Assembly (NCBI GenBank): GCA_021832345.1
Contig: JAKBKY010000002.1
Span: 186,001 to 250,000 of the forward strand
DNA from: a bacterium
GTDB lineage: Bacteria > Vulcanimicrobiota > Vulcanimicrobiia > Vulcanimicrobiales > Vulcanimicrobiaceae
DNA: 64,000 bases
Direction: 5' to 3'
Position numbers and translations under genes: made by a program. This document shows positions 8,622 through 16,962 of the stretch, one piece after another. Position 1 is the stretch's first letter. The number at the start of each line of letters is the position of its first letter. The notes below the pieces were generated by a model, which did not search any database, was not told where the DNA came from, and was given only the letters and a program-made list of their open reading frames with translations.

Positions 8622-10232
8622 GCGGCAGACGCCGCGTGCGTTGAGAAACTGCCGTCCCTGTCCGGCGCGCTCCGCACGTCGAAACGCACGCCAGAAGGAC
8701 CGAGTCCCGGGTTTGATGAGGGCGTCGTTCGTGATGTAGACCGGCCACGCGGCTTTGGGATCGAGCAGCGGAAAGCGTTGCATCCACGCGCAAAGCTCCA
8801 GGTTGCGGCGGAAACGCTGATCTTCGATGGCGATGAAGTAGCGTGCGCCCTTGCGAATCGCGCTCTCTTCGTCGAAGGGCGTCCACAGGTAGGGATCCTC
8901 CTCCCAACCGTAGCGATCGATGTAGTACAAGATATCGGGGCCGTAGTGCCCCATCACGACGAGCGCATGTTTTGGAAGCTCGTGGTCGAGCGCGACGGCC
9001 CGCCGGTAGGCGTTCTTGCTGTAGAGGTAGTAGGGCGCGACGGCACGTTGGCCGGTCACGAAGGCACTGCCAAAGGCGACGACGGCCGCCAGAGCCGCGG
9101 CGCTTCGCATGAGCCCAGACGTGCGAGTCAAGAGGCCCGCAACTCGAGCGAGCGCCCCGCCCATTGCCAGCGCCAGCGGCGGCAAGAGTAAGAACATGTA
9201 GTAGTCGACTCGCTCGACGGTGACCACCACATAGACGTAGGCCAAGCCCGCGGCCAGCCACGAGGTCACCAGCCACGGCGCCCGTGCCGAGCGCGGCAGG
9301 ATGAGGATCGCGATGATTGCCCACGGCCACCACCCGGCGATCATCGTGCGCGTGAGCAAGACGAGGACTGCGCCGAAGGCCTGGCCTTTGAGGATGAAGC
9401 CATGCCAGGACGCAAAGGCAGCGATGAGTCCGGGGATGACATGGAGGGTTACGATACCGCTTGCCCAGTGCCATTCGGCATGCGCGTTGACGGCGCGACC
9501 GTAGAGCGCGAGGATCACGAGCGGAATCACGATGAGCACGGCAATCGCGCTCCAGCGCATCGTGCGTCCGGAGCGGGCGCGGTCGAGAACCGAGAAGCCG
9601 ACCGGCGCGAGCGCCACCAGCGAGACCGGTTTTGCCAGGTAGGCCAGTGCCAGCAACGCACTACATCGAGCTAAGCCTCGGCGCTCCAATGTGGCGTCTT
9701 CGAGCAGATAACGCGCCGTGGCATAGACGGCGGCCGTCATAAAGAAGACCATCGTCGCGTCGGGCGTGAAGGTGCGACCGTAGTACACACTGCCGGGAAA
9801 GACGGCGAAGAAGAAGGCGGTCGCCAGGCCTGCGAGCGGACTGGCAAAGAGCCAGCGCCCGAAGAATGCCAGGAGGCCGACGGTCCCCAGGCTGAATCCG
9901 ATACTGATGAGCCGTCCGAAGATCTCATGCACGCCGAAGATCTTGTAGAGCGTCGCTGCCAGGAACGGCACGATCTGCAGTTCGAGTTCGACGTAGTTCG
10001 GCGGCGGCCCATCGTAGTTGGTCTGTGGGTAGAGAATGTTGTATTTGAGCGCAGCGAAGTTGCGGGCGATGCTCGCGGTATCGCCCTGGCGCCAGCCGGG
10101 ATGGTCGAGCAGCGGGGAGTGAAGCCCTTTGCTGCGCAGGAGCGCCCCGAAGAGCAGAATCAGCAACAGGCCGAGCGCGAACCACGAGAAGCGGAACGCG
10201 CCGAGCTTTAGTTCACGTGTTTGAATGTCCAA
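8613..10232 (-). CDS. GT39/ArnT-like membrane glycosyltransferase
   Basis: The 539-aa polytopic protein resembles PMT_2/ArnT dolichyl- or undecaprenyl-phosphate sugar transferases. The first periplasmic loop carries HPGWRQGDTASIARNF with the catalytic-type Asp, followed by many helices (ALRSKGLHSP, VYYGRTFTPDATMVFFM). It would transfer a sugar from a polyprenyl-phosphate donor to a protein or lipid outside the membrane. The start is a TTG at 10232 inside the end of gtrA; no earlier or better start or ribosome-binding site is seen, so translation is probably coupled. Confidence 0.85.
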   Translation of the reverse strand: MDIQTRELKLGAFRFSWFALGLLLILLFGALLRSKGLHSPLLDHPGWRQGDTASIARNFAALKYNILYPQTNYDGPPPNYVELELQIVPFLAATLYKIFGVHEIFGRLISIGFSLGTVGLLAFFGRWLFASPLAGLATAFFFAVFPGSVYYGRTFTPDATMVFFMTAAVYATARYLLEDATLERRGLARCSALLALAYLAKPVSLVALAPVGFSVLDRARSGRTMRWSAIAVLIVIPLVILALYGRAVNAHAEWHWASGIVTLHVIPGLIAAFASWHGFILKGQAFGAVLVLLTRTMIAGWWPWAIIAILILPRSARAPWLVTSWLAAGLAYVYVVVTVERVDYYMFLLLPPLALAMGGALARVAGLLTRTSGLMRSAAALAAVVAFGSAFVTGQRAVAPYYLYSKNAYRRAVALDHELPKHALVVMGHYGPDILYYIDRYGWEEDPYLWTPFDEESAIRKGARYFIAIEDQRFRRNLELCAWMQRFPLLDPKAAWPVYITNDALIKPGTRSFWRAFRRAERAGQGRQFLNARGVCRLR

Positions 10233-10621
10233 TATTTGTTCAGAAAAAAGTTGAGGAGTACGCCCGCAAGCGTGGCGATGAACCAGGTTGTCGTGAAGTG
10301 ATGAAAATGCTCTCGCTCCGCCACGACAAAGACCACCTTCCCCAGCAGCAGAGCCAGCGCCGAGACGATCAGGAACTGCATGCCCTCAAGCCAAGGCGTG
10401 CGACGAGAGCGAAACGTCCAGATGCGATTGAGCGCGTAGTTGGAGACGCCGCCGACCATAAACCCGATCGCAAAATCGGTAAAATGCGATAGCTGCGTCG
10501 TCTTTGCCAGGACGTGAGCGATGATGAAGTTGACGATGAGCCCCGTGGCGCCGACGAGACCAAACTTAACGAACTGGCGTACGCCGCGGCGCGCGACGAT
10601 GCTCTCTAGGCTGCTAGGCAA
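10208..10621 (-). CDS. GtrA-family membrane protein
   Basis: Four hydrophobic helices with the GtrA hallmarks FVKFGLVGATGLIVNF near the start and NRIWTFRSR and NKYWTFKHVN after helices 2 and 4. GtrA proteins are thought to flip polyprenyl-phosphate sugars for envelope glycosylation, which suits a place between two polyprenyl-sugar-using transferases. TTG at 10621 overlaps the upstream PIG-V stop by a few bases; the longer frame from 10681 runs inside that gene. Confidence 0.85.
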   Translation of the reverse strand: MPSSLESIVARRGVRQFVKFGLVGATGLIVNFIIAHVLAKTTQLSHFTDFAIGFMVGGVSNYALNRIWTFRSRRTPWLEGMQFLIVSALALLLGKVVFVVAEREHFHHFTTTWFIATLAGVLLNFFLNKYWTFKHVN

Positions 10622-12050
10622 CCCAGTACCAATCTGCAAAGAGAACGGTGAAGAGGCCGAGCAACGGCAGCGAGAACGCAACGATGGCGGTATTCACCCA
10701 CGGTTTGCCGCCCCAACGCGCGAGAATGGCGAACATCGGGAAGAGGACGAGCGCAAAGCGCGGCATGCTCATGAGGCTGGAGGTGGACATTGGAACGAGG
10801 ATCGAGAGCCCCATATAGGCGATGTAGGAGGGGCGCAGGCGCTTCCACCCGCCCACGAGGACGCCGATCATCAGCGCGGTGAACGCGAGTTCGAGGGCCT
10901 GATTTGCAATCGTATTCCCACGCGTCGCATGCACCATGAGGGTGACGGAGTTGATGACGCTCACCCAGGGAGGCGCCAGGTGCCGGTGCCAGTGCGCTTG
11001 CACGTGGGAGAAGTAGAGTGGATCTCCCCGCAGGACCCACAGATAGCCCATGTAGAGGGCCATGCCGAATGGAATCAAGGCGCCGATGCACAGTTGACGT
11101 AGCGCCGAGGACCATCGATCGCGGTATGCCGCAAACCACTCAAAGAAGAAAGGAGCCAGAAGCAGCACCCCTTCGACTCGCGTGAGCGCCGCCAGGCATC
11201 CGAAGATGCCGGCCGCCCACCATTTTTTCTCGCGCATGTAATAGAACGATGCGACCGTCAACATGAAGAAGAGTGATTCGGTGTAGACCGCCGAGAAGAA
11301 GATTGCTGATGGAAAGATCGAGATGTAAAAGATCGCGCGACGTGCCACCGCTCGATCGTACTCATGTGCGAGGAGTTTATAGAGGTAGAGCAGGCCGAAG
11401 AAGAAGCAGGCATTGGAGATAAGAAACCCGGCGATGAGGTGGTTCCCGAGGAATGAGCCTAGGGCGGCGATGGTGAGCGGGTAGAGCGGAAAGAAGGCCA
11501 TGTCGGTGCCGAGGTAGCCTCGTTCGGCGATCGTAAGATAGTGCACCGCATCCCATCGGCCCCAGACGGCCAGCAGCAGATGGCTCGATTCGCTGACGTG
11601 GGTGCCTGCTCGCTGGCCGATCGTGACGGCGGCGAGCTCTGCGATGACGATGATTGCGCTGCGCGTGAGGACAAAGGTGACCAGAACGTCGCGTACCGTC
11701 TGATTGAAGCGTGCCGCGATGCCGACCTTCACAAGTGCCGCGAGCAGGGCGCAGGCGACGAAGAGGCGCGCGCCGTGGGTAAGCTCGGGCGGCAGCGCAA
11801 AGCTGAGCCAGAGCAGCAGCATCGGTATCCACGCCAGAGCGTCATACTGCAGGGAACGCGCCAGCGTAATGCCCGTGCGACGGGCGAGGTAGCCCGCGTA
11901 TGCTCCCCAGAGATAGAGGACGGCGATGATGCCCACGGCCACCAGCACCGGCAGAGCGAGATCGGAGAGGACGGGGTTTTGCAGGGCGGGTAGGGCCACG
12001 TACCATGCGAAGAAACCGAGCGTCGCGCCCGCTAGGGCGACGGAGAGCAT
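10614..12050 (-). CDS. PIG-V-like mannosyltransferase
   Basis: The 478-aa polytopic protein has the PIG-V family core WGRWDAVHYLTIAERGY, then MAFFPLYPLTI, SAVYTESLFFML and LTRVEGVLLL. The eukaryotic relative adds a mannose during GPI synthesis; bacterial relatives use polyprenyl-linked sugars. ATG at 12050 has GGGGAG 7 nt upstream, locked in a hairpin at 12058-12080. GTG at 12128 is an in-frame alternative that would turn the hairpin into coding sequence. First gene of the three-gene membrane glycosylation group. Confidence 0.85.
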   Translation of the reverse strand: MLSVALAGATLGFFAWYVALPALQNPVLSDLALPVLVAVGIIAVLYLWGAYAGYLARRTGITLARSLQYDALAWIPMLLLWLSFALPPELTHGARLFVACALLAALVKVGIAARFNQTVRDVLVTFVLTRSAIIVIAELAAVTIGQRAGTHVSESSHLLLAVWGRWDAVHYLTIAERGYLGTDMAFFPLYPLTIAALGSFLGNHLIAGFLISNACFFFGLLYLYKLLAHEYDRAVARRAIFYISIFPSAIFFSAVYTESLFFMLTVASFYYMREKKWWAAGIFGCLAALTRVEGVLLLAPFFFEWFAAYRDRWSSALRQLCIGALIPFGMALYMGYLWVLRGDPLYFSHVQAHWHRHLAPPWVSVINSVTLMVHATRGNTIANQALELAFTALMIGVLVGGWKRLRPSYIAYMGLSILVPMSTSSLMSMPRFALVLFPMFAILARWGGKPWVNTAIVAFSLPLLGLFTVLFADWYWVA

Positions 12051-12057
12051 CGCGATA

Positions 12058-12080
12058 CTCCCCGCGCTGTGCGCGGGGAG
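12058..12080 (-). promoter_or_regulatory. Hairpin covering the ribosome-binding site of the PIG-V gene
   Basis: CTCCCCGCG and CGCGGGGAG form a perfect 9-bp stem with a 5-nt loop. On the minus-strand mRNA the 3' arm ends in GGGGAG, the likely Shine-Dalgarno sequence 7 nt before ATG 12050. If that start is right, the stem would hide the site. Confidence 0.45.
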
Positions 12081-12179
12081 CGGTAAGGGTACGCGGTAGC
12101 GGGGCGCCTGGGAGCGTGGGGCGGACACGACGCGCAGACTTAAAGGAATCGTTCGGCTTCCCTTTGTAGCCAGGGGGCT

Positions 12180-13169
12180 ATGGCAGTTACCACGTCGACG
12201 TTGCTCCGCGATCCCGTCGGATCGCTCGATTTCGTGAAGGTGACCGAGAGCGCCGCGATGGCGGCTTCGCGCTGGATGGGTCGAGGTGAGCGCGATGCGG
12301 CGGACGGCGCCGCCGTTGAGAAGATGCGCGAAACTCTGGGTGAGATGCAGATCTCCGGTCGCATCGTCATCGGCGAGGGAGAGCGTGATGAGGCGCCGAT
12401 GCTCTTCATCGGCGAGGAGCTGGGGCTCGGCGGATTTGAGGTCGATATCGCCGTCGATCCGGTTGAGGGTACCAATCTTGTCGCCAACGGCCTGCCCAAC
12501 TCCATCGCCGTGATGGCCATAGCGCGGCGGGGCGGACTGCTCCATGCGCCCGACTCCTACATGAAGAAGCTGGCGGTCGGTCCTAAGGCAGGGCCCTTCG
12601 TTCACATCGATGCGCCGGTTCGAGAGAACCTGGAAGCCGTGGCGAACGCTCTTGAGAAGCCGATCAACGACGTTTGCGTCGTGATCCTCGATCGGCCGCG
12701 CCACGCGGATCTCATCCGCGAGGTGCGGGAGGTCGGCGCGAGGATCAAGTTGATCTCCGACGGGGATGTCGACGCCTGTATTGCGACATCGATCGAGAGC
12801 ACCGGAATTCACGTGGCGATGGGAACGGGCGGCGCTCCGGAGGGCGTCTTGGCCGCCGCTGCGATCAAGTGTTTGGGCGGCAACTTCATGGGGCGGCTCG
12901 AGCCGCGCAATGAAGGCGAGGCCCAACGGGCACAGGCGATGGGGTTCGGCAAGCTCGACCGTGTGCTGACGCTCGACGACCTGGTGATGAGCGATGAGGT
13001 CGTCTTCTGCGCGACCGGCATTACCGACGGCGACCTCGTGCGGGGGGTGCGGTTCTTCGGCAACCATGCCAAGACCCATACGATCCTCGTGCACTCTGCG
13101 GGTACGATGCGTTTCATCGAGACCGTCCATCGCCTAGGGGCGCGCCCGCTGGCGACCGCCGCGCGTTAG
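12180..13169 (+). CDS. glpX: Fructose-1,6-bisphosphatase class II
   Basis: GlpX hydrolyses fructose 1,6-bisphosphate to fructose 6-phosphate in gluconeogenesis. The protein shows the family blocks [40 protein letters not shown] (metal-binding acidic residues), [16 protein letters not shown], and the late [20 protein letters not shown]. The length of 329 aa is standard. ATG at 12180 has a GGGGG stretch just upstream and begins 130 bp from the divergent PIG-V gene. Confidence 0.95.
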   Translation: MAVTTSTLLRDPVGSLDFVKVTESAAMAASRWMGRGERDAADGAAVEKMRETLGEMQISGRIVIGEGERDEAPMLFIGEELGLGGFEVDIAVDPVEGTNLVANGLPNSIAVMAIARRGGLLHAPDSYMKKLAVGPKAGPFVHIDAPVRENLEAVANALEKPINDVCVVILDRPRHADLIREVREVGARIKLISDGDVDACIATSIESTGIHVAMGTGGAPEGVLAAAAIKCLGGNFMGRLEPRNEGEAQRAQAMGFGKLDRVLTLDDLVMSDEVVFCATGITDGDLVRGVRFFGNHAKTHTILVHSAGTMRFIETVHRLGARPLATAAR

Positions 13170-13208
13170 CGCAAACCCGCGGCGGTTTAGCGCGTTATAG
13201 GGCGGGCG

Positions 13209-14603
13209 ATGAAGCGATCTCTCTACGACCTTGTCGTCGTCGGTGCCGGCTCCGGCGGTTACGCAGCCGCGCGCACTGCGCGGGAGTGCGGCGCAACGGT
13301 CGCTCTCGTCGACCACGGTCCGCTTGGCGGGCTGTGCATCTTGCGTGGATGCATGCCGAGCAAAGCGCTCTTAGCCTCGAGCGACGCATTGCAGGACGCG
13401 CGCGAGGCACATCTGCTCGGCATTGAGGTTGCGGGCGCGCACGCGGACTTCGAGCAGATCATGGCTCGTAAGCGAACACTCGTCGCGCAGTTTGCGCAGG
13501 ATCGCATCGCCGGCATCGAGACGTTCCCGACCTACGTCGGGCAGGCACGCTTCCTTGGCGGAAACGAGTTGGCGGTCGGTGACGATGTGGTGCTGGCGGC
13601 AAAGAAGTTTATCCTCGCAACGGGGAGCGTGGTGGCGCCGGTTGCCATCGATGGGCTGCGCGAGGTTGGTTATCTTGATAGTGATGATGTCTTAGAACTG
13701 CGCGAAGTGCCGGCGTCGGTTGCCGTCCTTGGGGGCGGCTACGTCGGCTGCGAGCTCGGACAGTTTCTGGCGCGGCTTGGCTCCAAAACCACCATGATCG
13801 TGCGCGCTGCGCGGTTGCTCTCGTCGGTGGATGCCGATATCGGCGAAGCGTTAACCGGCTACTTTCGCGAAGAAGGGATCGAGATCTGCACCGCAACGCA
13901 GGTTCTACGGGTGGAGCGGCGTGCCGAGAAGAAGGTCTTGCACGTTGTGGCCGACGGCGTGCATGGTGAGATCATCGTCGATGAGATCTTCTATGCGCAA
14001 GGCCGGGTTCCCAACATCAGTGGGCTTGGCCTGGAGGCCGCGGGCGTAACCGCCCATGCCATCACCGGCATCGACGTCGACGACACGCTACGAACGTCCA
14101 ACCCCGATATCTACGCGGTGGGTGACGTGACGGGAGAGTACCTGCTCGTTCACGTGGCGATCTATCAAGGGGAACTCGCCGCCCGCAACGCGCTCGGAGT
14201 CGATGTGCAGGCAGCGGATTATGCGTTGCAGTCGGCGCACACGATTTTCAGTGATCCACAGATTGCGGTGGTCGGCAAGACGGAGCGTCAGCTCCTGGCC
14301 GCGGGCACGGGCTTTCTGAAAGGCACCTACGCCTTTGCCGAGCACGGCAAAGCCATGTGTTTAGGCAAGACCAAAGGATTCGTCAAGATGCTGGCGTTGC
14401 CTGAGGACGGGCGTATTCTTGGGGCCGCCGTCATCGGGCCGCAGGCCTCGGAGCTCATTCATGAAGTCATCGTTGCGATGCACTACGGTGCGAAGGTGCA
14501 GGATTTTATGCGAATCGTGCATCTGCATCCAACGCTGGCCGAGATTTGGACCTATCCCGCCGAGGAGTGTGCCTCGCGCCTGACGGTCGAGATGGCGGGG
14601 TAG
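13209..14603 (+). CDS. Dihydrolipoamide dehydrogenase-like FAD/NAD(P) oxidoreductase
   Basis: The 464-aa flavoprotein has the FAD motif VVVGAGSGGYAAARTA, the redox-active disulfide C-x4-C in GGLCILRGCMPSK, an NAD(P) motif VAVLGGGYVGCELGQFLARLG, the second FAD contact DIYAVGDVTGEY and the C-terminal His-Glu pair in HLHPTLAEIW. It belongs to the LpdA/mercuric reductase/Gor group. The Leu and Ile in the active-site loop differ from classical LpdA, and no 2-oxoacid dehydrogenase gene is adjacent, so the disulfide substrate is uncertain. Confidence 0.85.
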   Translation: MKRSLYDLVVVGAGSGGYAAARTARECGATVALVDHGPLGGLCILRGCMPSKALLASSDALQDAREAHLLGIEVAGAHADFEQIMARKRTLVAQFAQDRIAGIETFPTYVGQARFLGGNELAVGDDVVLAAKKFILATGSVVAPVAIDGLREVGYLDSDDVLELREVPASVAVLGGGYVGCELGQFLARLGSKTTMIVRAARLLSSVDADIGEALTGYFREEGIEICTATQVLRVERRAEKKVLHVVADGVHGEIIVDEIFYAQGRVPNISGLGLEAAGVTAHAITGIDVDDTLRTSNPDIYAVGDVTGEYLLVHVAIYQGELAARNALGVDVQAADYALQSAHTIFSDPQIAVVGKTERQLLAAGTGFLKGTYAFAEHGKAMCLGKTKGFVKMLALPEDGRILGAAVIGPQASELIHEVIVAMHYGAKVQDFMRIVHLHPTLAEIWTYPAEECASRLTVEMAG

Positions 14604-14613
14604 GCGCGCGATC

Positions 14614-15513
14614 GTGAAGGTGGCGATCGTTCAGTTCAAGCCGCGCAAGGGTTGTTACACGGAGAATCTCGCCGCTGCGACGCAGGCCTTTGCGCAGATG
14701 GGCGCACAGGGTCTGCCGGATCTCGTGGTGCTGCCCGAAGCGGCTCTGACCGGGTACTTTCTCGAAGGTGCCGTCTACGAACTGGCGCAGTCTGCGCAGC
14801 ACTGCGCGCGGGACCTGGCGGCAGCCTGGCGGCAGGCGAACGGTGCTGCTCCGGTCGAGCTTGTCTGCGGGTTTTATGAGAACGATGCAGGCACGTACTA
14901 CAACAGCGCGCTCTACCTTACGATCGAGCCGGACGCCTATCGCATCGTCCACGTGCACCGCAAGCTCTTTCTGCCCACGTACGGCGTCTTCGACGAGGAT
15001 CGCTTCCTGTCGCGCGGCAGGCGCGTTGCCGCCTTCGAGACGCCCTTCGGCCGGGCGGCGATACTGCTCTGCGAAGACCTGTGGCACAGCATCGTTCCCA
15101 CAATGGCCGCGCTCAAAGGCGCGCGGCTCTTGATCGTCCCCAGTGCCGCACCCGGGCGCGGCATCGATGCTTCGTGCGCCGGGGAGTTGACCAGCGTAAC
15201 GCGTTGGCGAGAGCTGCTGAGTCTCACGGCGGGCGAACATGGCGTCTTCATCATCTACGCCGGGTTGGTGGGATTCGAGGGCGGCAAGGGGTTCACCGGT
15301 TCTTCGAGCGTCGTCGATCCGCACGGCGTCGCACTCGTGCGAGCCGACGCACTCGATGCGTGCATCGTACGGGCTCAACTCGACCTGCGTGAGATCGACG
15401 CGGCGCGCGCGAACCTGCCTCTTCTCGGAGACCTCAATGCGGTGCTGTGCGATCTCTTCCTCGATGATGAGTTGCCGTTGCCGCACTGCCGGTGCGATGC
15501 TTCCAGTCGTTGA
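14614..15513 (+). CDS. Nitrilase-family amidohydrolase, likely glutaminase partner of NadE
   Basis: The Glu-Lys-Cys triad of carbon-nitrogen hydrolases is visible: Glu in VVLPEAALTG, Lys in HRKLFLPTYGVFDE and Cys in AILLCEDLWHS. The KLFLPTYGVFDE block is typical of the glutaminase domain of glutamine-dependent NAD synthetases. The reading frame overlaps the NadE gene by 17 bp, so it probably supplies ammonia in trans. The start is GTG at 14614. Confidence 0.85.
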   Translation: MKVAIVQFKPRKGCYTENLAAATQAFAQMGAQGLPDLVVLPEAALTGYFLEGAVYELAQSAQHCARDLAAAWRQANGAAPVELVCGFYENDAGTYYNSALYLTIEPDAYRIVHVHRKLFLPTYGVFDEDRFLSRGRRVAAFETPFGRAAILLCEDLWHSIVPTMAALKGARLLIVPSAAPGRGIDASCAGELTSVTRWRELLSLTAGEHGVFIIYAGLVGFEGGKGFTGSSSVVDPHGVALVRADALDACIVRAQLDLREIDAARANLPLLGDLNAVLCDLFLDDELPLPHCRCDASSR

Positions 15514-16345
15514 AGCGCAGGCGCGCTACACCGATCCGCCGGGGATCGACGCAGCGCTTGCACAACGTTGGCTAGTCGCGTTTCTGCGCGAAGAGTTGGT
15601 GACCAGGCGCGGTATGAGCCGGGCGGTTCTCGGCCTCTCCGGCGGGATCGATTCTGCGCTCACGGCCTACCTCTGTGTTCAAGCGCTTGGACCGGAGTCG
15701 GTCTATGCGTTTCGCCTGCCGTACACGACGTCGAGTGCGCAGAGTTTAGAGGATGCGGCGCTGGTCGTGAATGCTCTTGGGATCCACTGTCGCACGATTG
15801 ACATCGCTCCCGCAGTCGACGGGTATCTCAAGCTGGAACCCGATGCGAACGCGCGCAGGCGTGGGAACGTCATGGCTCGCGTGCGCATGCTCGTACTCTT
15901 CGATCAATCGGCCAAGCTCGACGCTCTCCCCATTGGAACGGGGAACAAGACGGAGCGACTCCTGGGCTACTACACCTGGCATGCCGACGATGCTCCCCCC
16001 ATCAATCCGCTCGGCGATCTCTTTAAGACCCAGGTCTGGCGGTTGGCAGAGTTCATGGGCGTCCCGGCGCAGTTGATCGATAAGGCGCCGAGCGCCGATC
16101 TGGAGCCTAACCAAACCGACGAGGCGGACCTCGGCATCTCGTATCCGCGAGCCGATGCGCTGCTCGCCCAACTGCTCCAGGGTGCCGTCGATGCGCAGTT
16201 GATCGAGCGCGGATTCGACCCGGCGCAAGTGCGCGTGGTGCGAGCTCGGCTCGACCGGACGCACTGGAAACGACATCTGCCGACCACGGCGATGCTCTCG
16301 AACACCGCGATCAACGAGTTCTACCTTCGTCCGGTGGACTATTAA
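15497..16345 (+). CDS. nadE: NAD+ synthetase (ammonia-transferring domain)
   Basis: The ATP pyrophosphatase loop LGLSGGIDSALTAYL lies near residue 50, and GTGNKTERLLGYYTWHADDAPPINPLGDLFKTQV covers the deamido-NAD and ATP contacts. The 282-aa chain lacks an attached glutaminase domain, and a separate nitrilase gene lies directly upstream. It amidates deamido-NAD to NAD+. ATG at 15497 was chosen because it starts the conserved domain; the longer open frame runs within the upstream gene. Confidence 0.92.
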   Translation: MLPVVEAQARYTDPPGIDAALAQRWLVAFLREELVTRRGMSRAVLGLSGGIDSALTAYLCVQALGPESVYAFRLPYTTSSAQSLEDAALVVNALGIHCRTIDIAPAVDGYLKLEPDANARRRGNVMARVRMLVLFDQSAKLDALPIGTGNKTERLLGYYTWHADDAPPINPLGDLFKTQVWRLAEFMGVPAQLIDKAPSADLEPNQTDEADLGISYPRADALLAQLLQGAVDAQLIERGFDPAQVRVVRARLDRTHWKRHLPTTAMLSNTAINEFYLRPVDY

Positions 16346-16356
16346 GGCAAGCTTGT

Positions 16357-16962
16357 ATGCGAGTCTTCTATCCGGTCAGCTTAAATCTTGCCGGGCGCCG
16401 GTGCGTCGTCATCGGCGCGGCCGACGATCGCGAGGCGATCGAAAAGGCGCAAGCCTTGAGAGAATCGGGTGCCGATCTCCTTTGGATCACCGACGTTCCC
16501 GGCTTGCGCGACGGTGACGTGTGCGACGCCTTCTTCGTGATCTCGACGCCTCAGGATGAGATACTCTCCGCGCGGTTGCGGGCGCTCGCCGATCGACACC
16601 GGTTCTTGCTCTGTTGCATCGATCAACCGGCGTATGGGTTTGTCGCCATGGCGTCGATCGTCAAAGCGGGTCCGGTACGGGTTGCGATCTCGACGGCAGG
16701 CCTCGCGCCTCGCGTCGGCAAGGTGCTCAAGGAGAGTTTAGCGCAGGCCATGGATACGCTCTTCGAACGCTTCGTCGATTGTTTGGCGACGCAGCGGCAG
16801 CGGGTACACCGTGCGCATCCTTCACCCGATGAATCGGGCGTGCGGCGGCGCGCCATGATCGACGCAGCGAAGGGCTTCGAGGCTGACGTGGTGTTTCGCT
16901 ATCCGACTTGGTTTGAAGAGGAGTTGCGCAGATGTGGCCCGAGCATCGATGAACAACGTTGA
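16357..16962 (+). CDS. Siroheme-synthase N-terminal domain-like protein
   Basis: The layout follows Met8p/CysG-N (precorrin-2 dehydrogenase and ferrochelatase): an N-terminal NLAGRRCVVIG strand, FFVISTPQDEILSARL, CCIDQPAYGFVAMASIVKAG and AISTAGLAPRVGKVLKESL. The usual Gly-rich NAD loop (GGGxVA) is replaced by GAADDRE, while the Asp of the IDQP region is kept. The protein may have lost dehydrogenase activity or bind a different cofactor. 201 aa, between nadE and cinA. Confidence 0.7.
   Translation: MRVFYPVSLNLAGRRCVVIGAADDREAIEKAQALRESGADLLWITDVPGLRDGDVCDAFFVISTPQDEILSARLRALADRHRFLLCCIDQPAYGFVAMASIVKAGPVRVAISTAGLAPRVGKVLKESLAQAMDTLFERFVDCLATQRQRVHRAHPSPDESGVRRRAMIDAAKGFEADVVFRYPTWFEEELRRCGPSIDEQR

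Noticed and set aside
10614-13130. An 838-aa minus-strand open frame across glpX
   Set aside because: The N-terminal 340 codons are the antisense shadow of glpX. The PIG-V protein itself begins near 12050.
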